IMG/VR virus record: IMGVR_UViG_3300047470_000103
Span: 1-44,188 of that record
Source of the DNA: a virus
Strand: one strand, 5' to 3'
DNA length: 44,188 nt
The translations under genes were made by a program, and so were the position numbers. A model generated the notes under the pieces. The model ran no database searches and had not been told where the DNA came from. It saw nothing but the letters and a program-made list of their open reading frames with translations. Each line of letters opens with the position of its first letter. Within the stretch, counting starts at the first letter, position 1. Of the stretch, positions 22,304 to 31,635 are shown piece after piece.

Positions 22304-22632
22304 GCGAATTAGAGAAAAAGCAGCTTGATAGCAAGAGCGTAAGAGACCAGGAGCTAAACGACCTGAAATCTATTCTTGCAACTGATTACGGTAAGCGCTT
22401 TTTAATGCGCTTAATTGATCGCGCAAACCTATATCAGCCCACCTATGGCGGTGGGGCACAAATCAGTGATTTTGCTTTCATGGAAGGTCGCCGAGAGTTC
22501 GGCCTATACATCCTTGGTGAAATCACACAAGCAAATTCAGATGCATGGTTAGCCATGCAAAAACAACAATTTTCAAAACTTAAAGAGAAGGTGAGCCATG
22601 AGCGAAGCAGCAATGACTACGACAACGACTGA
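22300..22632 (+). CDS. Bbp19-like small structural-region protein
   Basis: The 110-residue protein has the Bbp19-like pattern: LKSILATDYGKRFLMRLIDR, F-MEGRREFGLYILGEI, then AWLAMQKQQ. In BPP-1-type phages this gene lies between portal and scaffold, exactly as here. It may assist head assembly; its precise role is not known. It overlaps both neighbours (four bases with the portal gene and 35 with the scaffold). Confidence 0.8.
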   Translation: MSELEKKQLDSKSVRDQELNDLKSILATDYGKRFLMRLIDRANLYQPTYGGGAQISDFAFMEGRREFGLYILGEITQANSDAWLAMQKQQFSKLKEKVSHERSSNDYDND

Positions 22633-23251
22633 TACAGCAACTACGGCTACAACTACAGATACGCCTGCTGTAACTACAAGTGAAAATAATGCAGGTACAC
22701 CGCCAGCAACTACGGTTGAAACAACACCTACAACAACCACGACTGAAAATCAAGAAACTAAGCCCGAAGTGCTTTTAGGGGGCGAACAACCTCCTGCGGA
22801 ACAGCCAATTCAATACACAGATTTCACAATGCCTGAAGGCTTTGAAATGAACGGCGATGATGCAAAGGTGCTTCAAGAGTTAGGGCAACAGTTCAAAATG
22901 CCGCAAGAAGCGGTACAAAAGCTTGTGGATTTAGGCGTTCAAATGCAGCAACGTCAAGTACAAGAGCAGCAAAAAACGATTCTTTCTTGGCTAGATGCAG
23001 CTAAGGCAGATAAAGAGTACGGCGGCGAAAACCTAGAAAAAAACCTGTTGACAGCGCAACGCGCCTTCAGCTTACCGAAAGGCGCCGAAATCTCTAAGAT
23101 TCTTTATATGAGCGGACTTGGTAACCATCCCGCTGTAATTGGCTTTATGACCGAAGTCGGCAAATTGTTAGAACCTGACAATATGACGCATGGCCGTGGG
23201 GCAAATAACGCGAGTGTGACGCCAGCGACCGTATGGTATGACAAATCATAA
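22598..23251 (+). CDS. Capsid scaffolding protein
   Basis: The 217-residue product has a Thr-rich, low-complexity N-terminus of about 60 residues (TTTTTDTATTATTTDT). A helical core follows (DDAKVLQELGQQFKMPQEAV, QKLVDLGVQMQQRQVQEQQK). It ends GRGANNASVTPATVWYDKS. Place between Bbp19-like and capsid genes, helical coiled core and length fit podovirus scaffolds. It would guide capsid assembly and then leave. AAGGTG lies five bases before the start. Confidence 0.82.
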   Translation: MSEAAMTTTTTDTATTATTTDTPAVTTSENNAGTPPATTVETTPTTTTTENQETKPEVLLGGEQPPAEQPIQYTDFTMPEGFEMNGDDAKVLQELGQQFKMPQEAVQKLVDLGVQMQQRQVQEQQKTILSWLDAAKADKEYGGENLEKNLLTAQRAFSLPKGAEISKILYMSGLGNHPAVIGFMTEVGKLLEPDNMTHGRGANNASVTPATVWYDKS

Positions 23252-23262
23252 GGAATACTTAG

Positions 23263-24285
23263 ATGCCTACGATTGTACAAACAAACCCAACACTAGCCGA
23301 CGTTGCCCATAACATTGGTACGAACTCTAAGGTTGGGGCGATTATCGAAGTACTCAATAAACGTCAAGATTTACTTGATGATGCTGTAGTACTTGAAGCG
23401 AATAGCGGTACCAACAATAAAACTAGTGTTCGTTCTGGTTTACCAAAAGGTACTTGGCGTAAATTGAACTATGGTGTGCAACCTGAAAAAACATCACGTG
23501 TTCAAGTCTCTGACAGTACAGGTCAGTTAACTTCATATTCTGAAGTTGATAAAACCTTGTACGACCTTCAAGGCGAAAACAAAAAGCAATGGCGCTCTGA
23601 AGAAGATGCGGGCTTTTTAGAGGGTATGTCTCAAGAGGTAATGGAAAACATTATCTACGGCGATGTTGCAGGTGATGTATCAACTTTCAACGGTTTGGCA
23701 ACACGCTACAACCATCTTATTGACCCTGAAACAGGCGTTGCCCCTGCAAACGCTGTAAATATTTTAGATGCAGGCGGTACTGGTACTGACAATACGTCAA
23801 TTTACATTGTGCAATGGGGTCGTGAAAAAACCCACTTGTTCTATCCGAAGGGTACACAAGCGGGCCTTGATATCCAAGACAAAGGGCAAGAAACCGTACT
23901 TGATGCACAAGGCGGTCGCTTTGAAGCAATGCGCACATACTTCCAATGGGATGTTGGTTTGTCTGTACGCGACTGGCGTTCGGTAATTCGCATTGCGAAT
24001 ATTGACGTTTCTGAACTTTCAAGAGACGGTACTACAGGCGCAAACCTTATCGATCTTTTAGACGACGCATTGTCTTTGTTGCCTTTAGCAGGTTCGGCAC
24101 GTACCGCGATTTATATGAACCGTACAGTTAACCAAGCCCTAAAAGGCCAAGTTAACCATTTCAAAAATGTGCGCTTAACTCTTGAAGATTTCCGTAAAGA
24201 TGGTAGCCGCAAAATTCAAGCATGGGATGGTGAGCCTATTCGCATCTGTGATGTGATCCTCAACACCGAAGCCCGTGTAGTTTAA
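23263..24285 (+). CDS. Major capsid protein
   Basis: The 340-residue protein builds the head shell. Its start PTIVQTNPTLADVAHNIGTN and the SEVDKTLYDLQGENKKQWRS and EGMSQEVMENIIYGD segments match the BPP-1-type (GP7-like) HK97-fold capsid protein by pattern. SARTAIYMNRTVNQALKGQ lies in the A-domain-like part. No cleaved N-terminal arm is evident. The gene follows scaffold by 11 bases and has its own ribosome site (AAGGAA). Confidence 0.92.
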   Translation: MPTIVQTNPTLADVAHNIGTNSKVGAIIEVLNKRQDLLDDAVVLEANSGTNNKTSVRSGLPKGTWRKLNYGVQPEKTSRVQVSDSTGQLTSYSEVDKTLYDLQGENKKQWRSEEDAGFLEGMSQEVMENIIYGDVAGDVSTFNGLATRYNHLIDPETGVAPANAVNILDAGGTGTDNTSIYIVQWGREKTHLFYPKGTQAGLDIQDKGQETVLDAQGGRFEAMRTYFQWDVGLSVRDWRSVIRIANIDVSELSRDGTTGANLIDLLDDALSLLPLAGSARTAIYMNRTVNQALKGQVNHFKNVRLTLEDFRKDGSRKIQAWDGEPIRICDVILNTEARVV

Positions 24286-24298
24286 GGAGAATTTGACC

Positions 24299-24703
24299 AT
24301 GGCATTAGTTGATAAATTACTACAGTTCTCCGATAAGCAAGCTATTGCGGCGGGTGCTAGTACGTTCACTTTGGACACAGTCCATAAATCTGTAGGTACT
24401 GCGGGTTTACCAATTTGTCTACAAGGACACGTAGTTGCACCTGCAAACGCTACAGTTACCGTCACGCTTGAAGAAAGTGCAGATGGTACGACATTCACTG
24501 CTGCGGCTGCTTCCAAAGCTTTTAAAGCAGCTGAGTTAAACAAAGGCACTTTCTTCTACGTGAACAGTGCAACCAAACGTTTTATTCGTTTGTCGTATGC
24601 CGTTGCCAATGCGCCGACCGGAACGATTTCCGCTTGGCTTGGTAATCAAGCAGATATCCGTACAAATTACGACGCTGTAACAGGCGCGACTGTTCCAGTT
24701 TAA
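24299..24703 (+). CDS. Bbp16-like capsid-associated protein
   Basis: The product is 134 residues from ATG 24299; AAGGAG lies upstream at a normal distance, and the in-frame TTG at 24293 is not needed. It is beta-rich and Ala/Thr-rich (TVTVTLEESADGTTFTAAAA) with FIRLSYAVANAPTGTISAWL. In BPP-1-type phages the protein after the capsid is a cementing or decoration protein, and the fold here is consistent with that. Call is by position and style. Confidence 0.75.
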   Translation: MALVDKLLQFSDKQAIAAGASTFTLDTVHKSVGTAGLPICLQGHVVAPANATVTVTLEESADGTTFTAAAASKAFKAAELNKGTFFYVNSATKRFIRLSYAVANAPTGTISAWLGNQADIRTNYDAVTGATVPV

Positions 24704-24715
24704 GGAGTTGCTTAA

Positions 24716-24898
24716 ATGTCAGAAGTATTAGTAGTTGCAACCAAAAAAGGTTTTTATCACGGGATTCGTGATGTTGGTACACAGTTTTATGTACCTGCGG
24801 ATATGGTGAATCCGAAAGTAAAAACTTGGTTTAAGTCTGTTGAAGAAAAGCCTAAACCATCGGGTCGAGGCGCGACAGGCTCAACACAAGCTGAGTAA
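24716..24898 (+). CDS. Small head-region protein, unknown
   Basis: The 60-residue product starts MSEVLVVATKKGFYHGIRDV and has VGTQFYVPADMVN then a Pro/Lys-rich tail. It resembles short Rho-like or gpFI-style head peptides in outline only. AAGGAG lies before its start. It is packed 12 bases after the Bbp16-like gene and five before the tail tubular gene, so it is read with the head genes. Function unknown. Confidence 0.65.
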   Translation: MSEVLVVATKKGFYHGIRDVGTQFYVPADMVNPKVKTWFKSVEEKPKPSGRGATGSTQAE

Positions 24899-24903
24899 AG
24901 CCT

Positions 24904-25458
24904 ATGAGATCAATTGTTGATCTTTGCAATTTAGCCCTGTCGCATCTCGCGCAGGGCTATGTTGTAAATGAACTGACCGAACAAACAAAGCATGCAAGAT
25001 TGTGTAATACATTTTACCCAATTTGCAGACGCGAATTATTAGACAACGAACATCAATGGTCTTTTGCCGTTAAACGTGTGCGCTTAAACGTTGATGCGGG
25101 CTATGAGTTTGGAACAGCGTTTGTTTTACCAAGCGATAAGGTCCGTTTATTCCAACTCGAGTCAGGCGCTCGATACTTTGTAGAAGGCAATCATTTGTTT
25201 ACGGATGATGTCTCACCAATCTTGCGCTATGTCCACGATGTAAAAGATTTGGCGCTAATGCCTGATTCTTTTAAGGTCGCTTTGTCCTACCTTTTGGCAG
25301 GGCGAATTGCAGGGCCATTGACGCAAAATGAACAAAAACAAGTAGCAATGATGCAGCTTCATGAAGTTGAAAAGGGCAAAGCTATTTTTATTGACCTTCA
25401 ACAGCATCGGATTGAAAACCGCCCAGAACATACGGGCTCAATGTTTGAGGCAAGATAA
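24904..25458 (+). CDS. Tail tubular protein A (gp11-like adaptor)
   Basis: The 184-residue protein starts MRSIVDLCNLALSHLAQGYV and continues with LCNTFYPICRRELLDNEHQW, the adaptor signature of T7 gp11-like proteins. FVLPSDKVRLFQLES and LRYVHDVKDLALMPDSFKVA follow, typical of the family. It forms the ring between portal and nozzle in short-tailed phages. It overlaps the nozzle gene by one base. Confidence 0.88.
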   Translation: MRSIVDLCNLALSHLAQGYVVNELTEQTKHARLCNTFYPICRRELLDNEHQWSFAVKRVRLNVDAGYEFGTAFVLPSDKVRLFQLESGARYFVEGNHLFTDDVSPILRYVHDVKDLALMPDSFKVALSYLLAGRIAGPLTQNEQKQVAMMQLHEVEKGKAIFIDLQQHRIENRPEHTGSMFEAR

Positions 25459-27473
25459 TGCAATATTCGTTTAATGGTGGCGTAATATCGCCCGATATGT
25501 TTGGCCGTATTGATCAAGCTAAATATCAAACTGGCGTAGCTAAATGCAAAAACATGTATGTCGAGCTATTTGGCGGCGTGGTCTATCGTGCAGGTTTCCG
25601 TTACGTACACCATTATCCGAAATCTATGGGCAAGATGCGCTTGATTCGTTTTGTCTTCAGTGAAGAACAAACCGTTGTTTTGGCTATTCGTGCAGGTGCC
25701 GTAAATTTCTTTGCGGATGGCGGTATGCTACTGGACGATAACGATCAACCATTAGAAGTAGCAGTCCCTTACGCCGAAGAGCATTTAATGCAACTCCGTT
25801 ATGCCCAATCTGCTGACGTCATAACAATTACGCATCCTGCATACCCGCCTAGAAAAATTATTCGTAAAGGTGCAACCGATTGGGTAACGGAACTTGTTAC
25901 TGTAGGGTACGGACTTACTCCACCGCAAAATCTAACAGGCACAGTAAACAAGCCCAACGAAACGGGATATGTTGAACGTGATTATGTTTACCAAGTCACA
26001 GCGGTAAATGATGAGAATGAATCGCAGGCTTCAGCAAGATCACCAATTCTAAAAAACGATCTGACATTATCAGGAAATACCAACGTTTTGACATGGGATG
26101 CGGTAGAAGGCGCTACCCGCTATAACGTTTTTAAATTACGTTCGGGTTTAGCTTCATACATTGGTGAAACAACCGAATTAAGTTTTACGGATGATTACAT
26201 CGAAACGAATGGGGCGATTACACCGCCTTTAATCCGTAACCCTTTTGAATTTTACCCGACCGCTGTTGCATATCATGGTCAGCGAAAAGTGTACGGCGGT
26301 GGGTACAAAGCCCCCCAATGGGTGCGTATGTCACGTACAGCAACGGATGATAATTTTGGATATCACATTCCTATGCAGGATACTGACTCTATCCAAATAC
26401 GTTTTGCTGCAAGAGATGGTAACGGCGTAAAACATCTTGTTCCCATGAGCGATTTACTCATTCTGACAAGTGGGGCACTTTGGAAAATGTCAGCGGATGG
26501 GGCCGTAACTGCTGCCAGTGTGAATATGAATAAGCAGTACAGTACTGGTGCAAACGATGTAACGCCTGTTGAAGTTGATGGTGCTGCTATTTTTTCATCT
26601 GATCAAACGGGCCATGTTCACGAAGTGTCATTAGCAAGCGGATATAACGCATCATTTTATCAAACCATTGATTTATCAATTATGTGCCCACAACTTTTTG
26701 ACGGGCATAAAATTGTTGATTGTGCTTTGTTGCGTAATCCTTTGAATATTATATATTTTGTTCGTGATGATGGGGTGTTATTGTCTTTAACATACGAACC
26801 ACAACAACAGGTATGGGCATGGGCAGAGCATCATACAAATGGCAAGTTCCTTTCAGTTGCAGAAATACCTGAAGATAACCAATCCGCATTGTATGCATTT
26901 ATTGAGCGTGACGGTTTCTATACTGTTGAAAGGATGCTTACAAGACAGTCTTTAGACATTCAGGACAAATGCTATTTAGATAGCAGCATTCAATATAAAG
27001 GCGCTCCTACTACAACGCTAACAGGTTTAGATTGGTTAGAAGGGCAAACCGTTTCTGTGTTTGCTGATGGTGGAGTTAAACCCAATGCCCAAGTCGTAAA
27101 CGGCACAATTAAATTGCCGCGCGAATTATCAAATGTTTGGGTCGGATTAAACTATGAAGCAGAGATGCAAACGCTCCCTGTTTTTTCAGAACAAAAGAAT
27201 CCTGTTAAACCTAAAGTGGTTACTAAGATTCACCTGCGCGTTTTAGAAACGCAAAATATTATGGCGGGTGTAAATCAGGATATTGCAGAAAGAACGCCAG
27301 TAGATGAGTTTAAGCCGCGTAGCAATGAGCCTTACGGTTCACCTCTTAATCTCTATTCTGGCCTTGTCGAAATGCCAGTTGACAGTACTTACGAAAGAGA
27401 CGTTCAAATCACGGTAAAACATGATAAACCTTTACCTATGAAGCTATTAGCCCTTGAGGTAGAAATGACATGA
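25458..27473 (+). CDS. Tail tubular protein B (gp12-like nozzle)
   Basis: The 671-residue protein starts MQYSFNGGVISPDMFGRIDQ and continues YQTGVAKCKNMYVELFGGVV, typical for T7 gp12-like nozzle proteins. Residues about 160-255 contain a fibronectin-III-like piece (TGYVERDYVYQVTAVNDENE, TRYNVFKLRSGLASYIGETT) inserted in the beta-propeller. VRMSRTATDDNFGYHIPMQD and the blades after it are standard. The C-terminal end DKPLPMKLLALEVEMT closes it. It forms the lower tail tube. Confidence 0.9.
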   Translation: MQYSFNGGVISPDMFGRIDQAKYQTGVAKCKNMYVELFGGVVYRAGFRYVHHYPKSMGKMRLIRFVFSEEQTVVLAIRAGAVNFFADGGMLLDDNDQPLEVAVPYAEEHLMQLRYAQSADVITITHPAYPPRKIIRKGATDWVTELVTVGYGLTPPQNLTGTVNKPNETGYVERDYVYQVTAVNDENESQASARSPILKNDLTLSGNTNVLTWDAVEGATRYNVFKLRSGLASYIGETTELSFTDDYIETNGAITPPLIRNPFEFYPTAVAYHGQRKVYGGGYKAPQWVRMSRTATDDNFGYHIPMQDTDSIQIRFAARDGNGVKHLVPMSDLLILTSGALWKMSADGAVTAASVNMNKQYSTGANDVTPVEVDGAAIFSSDQTGHVHEVSLASGYNASFYQTIDLSIMCPQLFDGHKIVDCALLRNPLNIIYFVRDDGVLLSLTYEPQQQVWAWAEHHTNGKFLSVAEIPEDNQSALYAFIERDGFYTVERMLTRQSLDIQDKCYLDSSIQYKGAPTTTLTGLDWLEGQTVSVFADGGVKPNAQVVNGTIKLPRELSNVWVGLNYEAEMQTLPVFSEQKNPVKPKVVTKIHLRVLETQNIMAGVNQDIAERTPVDEFKPRSNEPYGSPLNLYSGLVEMPVDSTYERDVQITVKHDKPLPMKLLALEVEMT

Positions 27474-27940
27474 GAAGAAATAATATTGAGATTCGCAAGC
27501 CGACCGAACGCGACATTCGTATTCTCGTTGAAAATCTACGCCCTGCGGATCAAGAAGAACTAAAAGCCTATTTCAGTGACGACTATCAATGGATCGTCAA
27601 AACCTGCGTAAAGGGTTCGCGTGATTCATGGGCGGTCGTTGTGAATGGCAAATTGCTATTTATTTGTGGTGTAGGCATTACAAGCCTTATTGGTAAAGTC
27701 GGTTGCCCTTGGCTTTTAGGAACTAATTTTATTAGTAAATACCCGTTTGAGTTCATCAGACAGACCCACAATATTCTAGGCGAAATGCTTATGAATCATG
27801 AGTTACTTCTCAACCATGTATACGTTAAAAACGATGTAGCAATTCGATTCTTAAAACACCTCGGTTTTAAACTTGAAGAGCCAGTAATTCACGGGATGAA
27901 CGGGGAGCTATTCCATCCGTTTAGTATGGTGGCAGCATGA
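27470..27940 (+). CDS. DUF2833/T7 gp13-like, GNAT-related virion protein
   Basis: The 156-residue product has a GNAT-like fold pattern: RKPTERDIRILVENLRPADQ at the start, WAVVVNGKLLFICGVG, and NDVAIRFLKHLGFKLEEPVI near the end. These are features of DUF2833, the family of T7 gp13, which is needed for virion ejection proteins. The acetyl-CoA loop is not clear, so enzyme activity is uncertain. It overlaps both neighbours by four bases. Confidence 0.75.
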   Translation: MRRNNIEIRKPTERDIRILVENLRPADQEELKAYFSDDYQWIVKTCVKGSRDSWAVVVNGKLLFICGVGITSLIGKVGCPWLLGTNFISKYPFEFIRQTHNILGEMLMNHELLLNHVYVKNDVAIRFLKHLGFKLEEPVIHGMNGELFHPFSMVAA

Positions 27941-28608
27941 TGGGTGGCGGAGGTGGCGGCGGTCAAATGGGTGGGGGTAATCTCTACCAAGCCATTGCAA
28001 CTGCTGCGGTAAAAGGCGGAACAACCTATTTAAAATTAAAGGCGCTTAAACAGTCTTTAGAACAACAAGCCGATATTGCAGGCCAAAACGCAACGCTTGC
28101 AGATATCCAAGCGCGTGATGCTATTGACGATGGGCGTAATACCGTTACCGATTTTCAGCATAATTTATCAGGTTTTAAATCAAGCCAAATTAATGCGCTT
28201 GCTGAAAATGGCATTGATGTTACCCAAGGTTCTGCAATCGATTTGCTTGCAAGCACTGAGATGGTTGCCCAAGGTGATATAGACACGATCAAATACAATG
28301 CAGCCATGCGTTCGTGGGGTCATCGAGTTCAAGAGACAAATTATATTAATCAGAAAAACTCTCTTACAGCTCAAGCCAAATCGGTACGCCCGCGCTTAAA
28401 TGCTGAACTTGCAGCGATGGACCAATTCGCCTCGTCTTTAATGGGTGGCGGAGGAGGAAGCCCAATGCAAGGGGGAGAATCTTTGACAATGTCACAACCT
28501 TCAAACAGCTCGTACAACGCAAACAGTAATTTTTCAATGTCGCTTTATGGCAAAGAGCAAGGCGCGAGCTGGCAAAACTACAACTGGAATTGGATGGGAG
28601 CAGCTTAA
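27937..28608 (+). CDS. gp14-like internal virion protein
   Basis: The 223-residue product starts with a glycine run (MMGGGGGGGQMGGGN). Helical segments follow (AIATAAVKGGTTYLKLKALK, QQADIAGQNATLADIQARDA), then NALAENGIDVTQGSAIDLLA, a pattern also seen in T7 gp14 and relatives. A second Gly-rich run and Asn/Ser/Trp-rich end close it. It is likely ejected to build the outer-membrane channel. Call is by place and sequence style. Confidence 0.75.
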   Translation: MMGGGGGGGQMGGGNLYQAIATAAVKGGTTYLKLKALKQSLEQQADIAGQNATLADIQARDAIDDGRNTVTDFQHNLSGFKSSQINALAENGIDVTQGSAIDLLASTEMVAQGDIDTIKYNAAMRSWGHRVQETNYINQKNSLTAQAKSVRPRLNAELAAMDQFASSLMGGGGGSPMQGGESLTMSQPSNSSYNANSNFSMSLYGKEQGASWQNYNWNWMGAA

Positions 28609-30870
28609 ATGCGTATACCTCAGTTTACTTCACAAGTCGCTGAAGGCGATATGCCTAATGTCCAAATCAGCGGCGGGGTCACTCCTGGTCAAGCGGTCAA
28701 CATGGTTGGCAATCAAGTAGACGGTTTTGCTAATTTGGCAAATACATTCGCAAATAAGTATAAAGAATACCAAGATGAAAATGACCGTGTACGCGTAATA
28801 GATGCACAAAATAAACTTTCTGAATTACGCCTGCACCTTGAAAACAATGACACAGACGGCTACATCAAGAAAAAAGGCGCGGATGTTGTGGGTTTTGATG
28901 ATGGCGAAGGTGGTAACTTTGTTGATTACTACTCACGGGCATATCAAGACGGCGCAGGTGAGATTGCAGGTAAGTTAAGCAATGGACGTCAACGTGCCAT
29001 GTTTCAGCAAATTGCCGCACGTGATTCACTACAATTCAAAGGTACATTGCAAAATTACTTTGTGCGGGAAAACGATGTTTACCAACAAAGTGTTTATTCA
29101 TCATCTGTTGAACGCTTTGTTCGCGAGATCAGTGAAAACCCTGCAGATTTTGAAAAGCTTGATGAGAATAGGCTAAATTTGAAGGCCTCTTGGGGCAAAC
29201 TTATGGCATTGGAAGGTAAGTCAGCAACTGAAGCCGAAAACATGTATTTAAAAACAATGTCAGGTGTTCACCTTAATAATATCAGCGCTTTTATTGAAAA
29301 TGGTGAGCTGAAATCGGCAGTGACCTATAAAAATAAATACGGCGAAGAAATAGCACTATCTGATAGATTTAAAGTAGATCAACGCATCAATCAAAAATTA
29401 GAAGAACAACAGGTTGAACTTTTAGTAAATAAGGCCACAACAGGAACTCAAGAATATAGCAATCCTGCTTTAAACACGCCTCCTCAAGCATCTGCGGCAA
29501 TCGCCAAAGAACTGAAAGCATTAACGCCAGAGCAAATGAAGAACATCAAATACAACGATCAACGTTTAGATGTTTATACCGTGCATGCAGCAAAAGAAAA
29601 AGGAATGGATTGGGCAGCACCTTTGCTACTCGGCTTAAGACTTGCGGGCGAAAAGTCTGATAATAGTGCAGTTTCTGAAAAAGGTGCACGCTCAGTTATG
29701 CAGTTCATCCCCGATACGTGGAAACAATATAGTAAAGGCGGGCAGCGTGATATTAATAATCCCGCAGACACTATTGACGCAGCTTTAGATTTTATTTCAG
29801 ACATTAGTAAAAAATATAAGACCAAAGACCCAATGGTTATTGCAGCTTATTACCACGGAGGTGATGAGGATGCTCGTAGAGTATTAGCAGGGGGGCAACC
29901 AAAAGGGCCTAGGGGTAGAGGGTATTTAGATCGAATGGATAAATGGCTTTCTCAAGAATTTGGCAACTATGCTAAAAAACCTGCAAAAACACGTGAGCAG
30001 GCCCAAGAAGAAATTTGGAACAGTGACGTTCCTCTTGATGTTAAAAACAAAGCATTATCCTTTACAGACAGATATTACAGCGGATTGGATAAAGCCAAGG
30101 AGGAAAAACAAGATCAAGTTTATGATTACTATTTTAAGGGCATTAATTCAGGGCAGTTTTCTTATGATCAAATACCGGTTGTAGATATTAATACTTTAGA
30201 ACCAAATCAAATAAGAAGCCTTGAATCAGTTAGTAATGCCAAATTTAAAAAAGATATTAAAACTGATTCTACTGTCTATAGCATGATCATGCTAAATAAG
30301 GACGAGTTATTTAAAGGTAAGCCGCAATCCGTGCTACATCAGTATGCAGATAGATTGTCGCCCACAGACTATCGTGCAGTCACTAAAATGTACATTGACG
30401 TTAATGCTTCACCAAAGGATTCTAAAAAAGGTGATGAAATTGAAGTAAGCCCGAAAACAGTTTCTGATTACTTGAATCCGTATTTACCTATGCTCGGTAT
30501 TACAAATAAATCTAATAAGGGTCAAATTGACCATTATGCTGCGGTACAAGCGGATGTTACGCAGACTTTACGAGAAGCAGAAGCACGTAAAGGTAGCAAG
30601 CTTACAAAGGATGAATACGGTCGAATTGTCCTTAAAACAATTGGATTAAATACTAAAGTTACAAACTCCCGATCATTTTTGGGTATGTCAATTGGTGATT
30701 CTGAAAGCACACTAAATCGCATATACTCAGTTAAAAGCAAAGATGATATCGCCCCTAATACTCAGAAAAAGATTGACGATTTATTTAAAAAACAGGGTCG
30801 TGACCTATCAAAAGTAACTTTGGCGGAATATCTGAATGCTTATTACTCAATGGCTAGAAGGGGCTTTTAA
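28609..30870 (+). CDS. Ejection protein with lytic transglycosylase domain (gp15-like)
   Basis: The 753-residue protein has a helical N-terminus, a coiled region, and an SLT-type domain at about residues 325-440. That domain has catalytic E in LRLAGEKSDNSAVSEKGARS, then VMQFIPDTWKQYSKGGQRDI, and DPMVIAAYYHGGDEDARRVL. The C-terminal 300 residues are helical. It would cut peptidoglycan while DNA is injected. In T7 this enzyme domain lies in gp16; here it is in the preceding protein. The start overlaps the previous stop region (TAAATG). Confidence 0.85.
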   Translation: MRIPQFTSQVAEGDMPNVQISGGVTPGQAVNMVGNQVDGFANLANTFANKYKEYQDENDRVRVIDAQNKLSELRLHLENNDTDGYIKKKGADVVGFDDGEGGNFVDYYSRAYQDGAGEIAGKLSNGRQRAMFQQIAARDSLQFKGTLQNYFVRENDVYQQSVYSSSVERFVREISENPADFEKLDENRLNLKASWGKLMALEGKSATEAENMYLKTMSGVHLNNISAFIENGELKSAVTYKNKYGEEIALSDRFKVDQRINQKLEEQQVELLVNKATTGTQEYSNPALNTPPQASAAIAKELKALTPEQMKNIKYNDQRLDVYTVHAAKEKGMDWAAPLLLGLRLAGEKSDNSAVSEKGARSVMQFIPDTWKQYSKGGQRDINNPADTIDAALDFISDISKKYKTKDPMVIAAYYHGGDEDARRVLAGGQPKGPRGRGYLDRMDKWLSQEFGNYAKKPAKTREQAQEEIWNSDVPLDVKNKALSFTDRYYSGLDKAKEEKQDQVYDYYFKGINSGQFSYDQIPVVDINTLEPNQIRSLESVSNAKFKKDIKTDSTVYSMIMLNKDELFKGKPQSVLHQYADRLSPTDYRAVTKMYIDVNASPKDSKKGDEIEVSPKTVSDYLNPYLPMLGITNKSNKGQIDHYAAVQADVTQTLREAEARKGSKLTKDEYGRIVLKTIGLNTKVTNSRSFLGMSIGDSESTLNRIYSVKSKDDIAPNTQKKIDDLFKKQGRDLSKVTLAEYLNAYYSMARRGF

Positions 30871-30874
30871 TATA

Positions 30875-31546
30875 ATGAGAACTTTAATTTTGTTAACATC
30901 TTTTTTATGCTTTACTCATACAGCTAATGCAAAATGGGTCGATATTTTTAAAGATGGTAAAGAAGTCTATTCTGTTGATAAAGACTCAATGGACATAGAT
31001 TTAGAAAATGAAAAAGCAAAAATATGGGTTAAAAATACTGTTAATGTTAATAAGCCAAAGGTGAATGATGTAGTAGAAGTTAAAAGTTACTTTGATATAT
31101 CGTGTAAACAAAGAACGTTAAATTTAATTTCTATGATTTCTTATAATAATAAGAATAAAGTAGTTAAAACATTTAATCCTTCAACCCCCTTAAAAATTAA
31201 TGCAGTTCCTGAAACAGTGGGAGGCAATATTTTTTACGCAATGTGCCAAGACTTAATCCCTGCAATGAAAGATCAGCCTTTTGAAAAGTTTACGTCCTCG
31301 GTAGTAAAAGCGGATCAGTGTTTAAAGGATGCAGTAAATTCTAAAAAATATTCAGTTGCGAATAAAAGTAAGTTAAAAGATTTAGCCTTACAAAAATGCA
31401 GTTCTTTGATTAATACCTCGTATAACAACGGCATCTCTTATGCTTCTATCGAAAAAGGCGAAAATTTAACGGATGAAGAAACCCAAGCCCTTAAATTTAA
31501 AATTTATAATCGATTGGAAGAAAAAGTAGACTTCTACATCCAATAG
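30875..31546 (+). CDS. Secreted surface-adhesin-E-like protein, probable moron
   Basis: The product is 223 residues from ATG 30875 (an upstream in-frame start at 30836 overlaps the previous gene and gives no signal peptide). MRTLILLTSFLCFTHTANA is a Sec signal peptide cut before KW. The mature start WVDIFKDGKEVYSVDKDSMD, followed by beta strands and YFDISCKQRTLNLISMISY, matches the surface-adhesin E pattern common in Acinetobacter secreted proteins. The gene is AT-rich, has its own strong terminator (31593-31632), and splits two ejection-protein genes. It is not expected to be a virion part. Lysogenic conversion is the likeliest role (inference). Confidence 0.7.
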   Translation: MRTLILLTSFLCFTHTANAKWVDIFKDGKEVYSVDKDSMDIDLENEKAKIWVKNTVNVNKPKVNDVVEVKSYFDISCKQRTLNLISMISYNNKNKVVKTFNPSTPLKINAVPETVGGNIFYAMCQDLIPAMKDQPFEKFTSSVVKADQCLKDAVNSKKYSVANKSKLKDLALQKCSSLINTSYNNGISYASIEKGENLTDEETQALKFKIYNRLEEKVDFYIQ

Positions 31547-31559
31547 GACGTTTTTGTTC

Positions 31560-31568
31560 TGTCAACAG
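31560..31568 (+). repeat. 9-bp repeat TGTCAACAG, copy 2
   Basis: This copy lies 14 bases after the moron stop and before its terminator. See the copies at 20249, 38834 (reverse) and 41446. Confidence 0.5.
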
Positions 31569-31592
31569 CAAACGGCAGTCTAATCAATAACA

Positions 31593-31632
31593 GCATTTAA
31601 GATTACAAATAACCGTAGTCTTAAGTGCTTTT
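31593..31632 (+). terminator. Terminator after the moron
   Basis: GCATTTAAGATTAC (31593-31606) pairs along all 14 positions with GTAGTCTTAAGTGC (31615-31628), using G-U pairs, around an eight-base loop. TTTT follows directly. It lies three bases before the start of the giant ejection protein gene, so late transcription must read through it. Confidence 0.7.
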
Positions 31633-31635
31633 ATT

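Noticed and set aside
24175-24549. Minus-strand frame across the capsid/Bbp16-like junction
   Set aside because: It is antisense to two packed structural genes and has no supporting signal.
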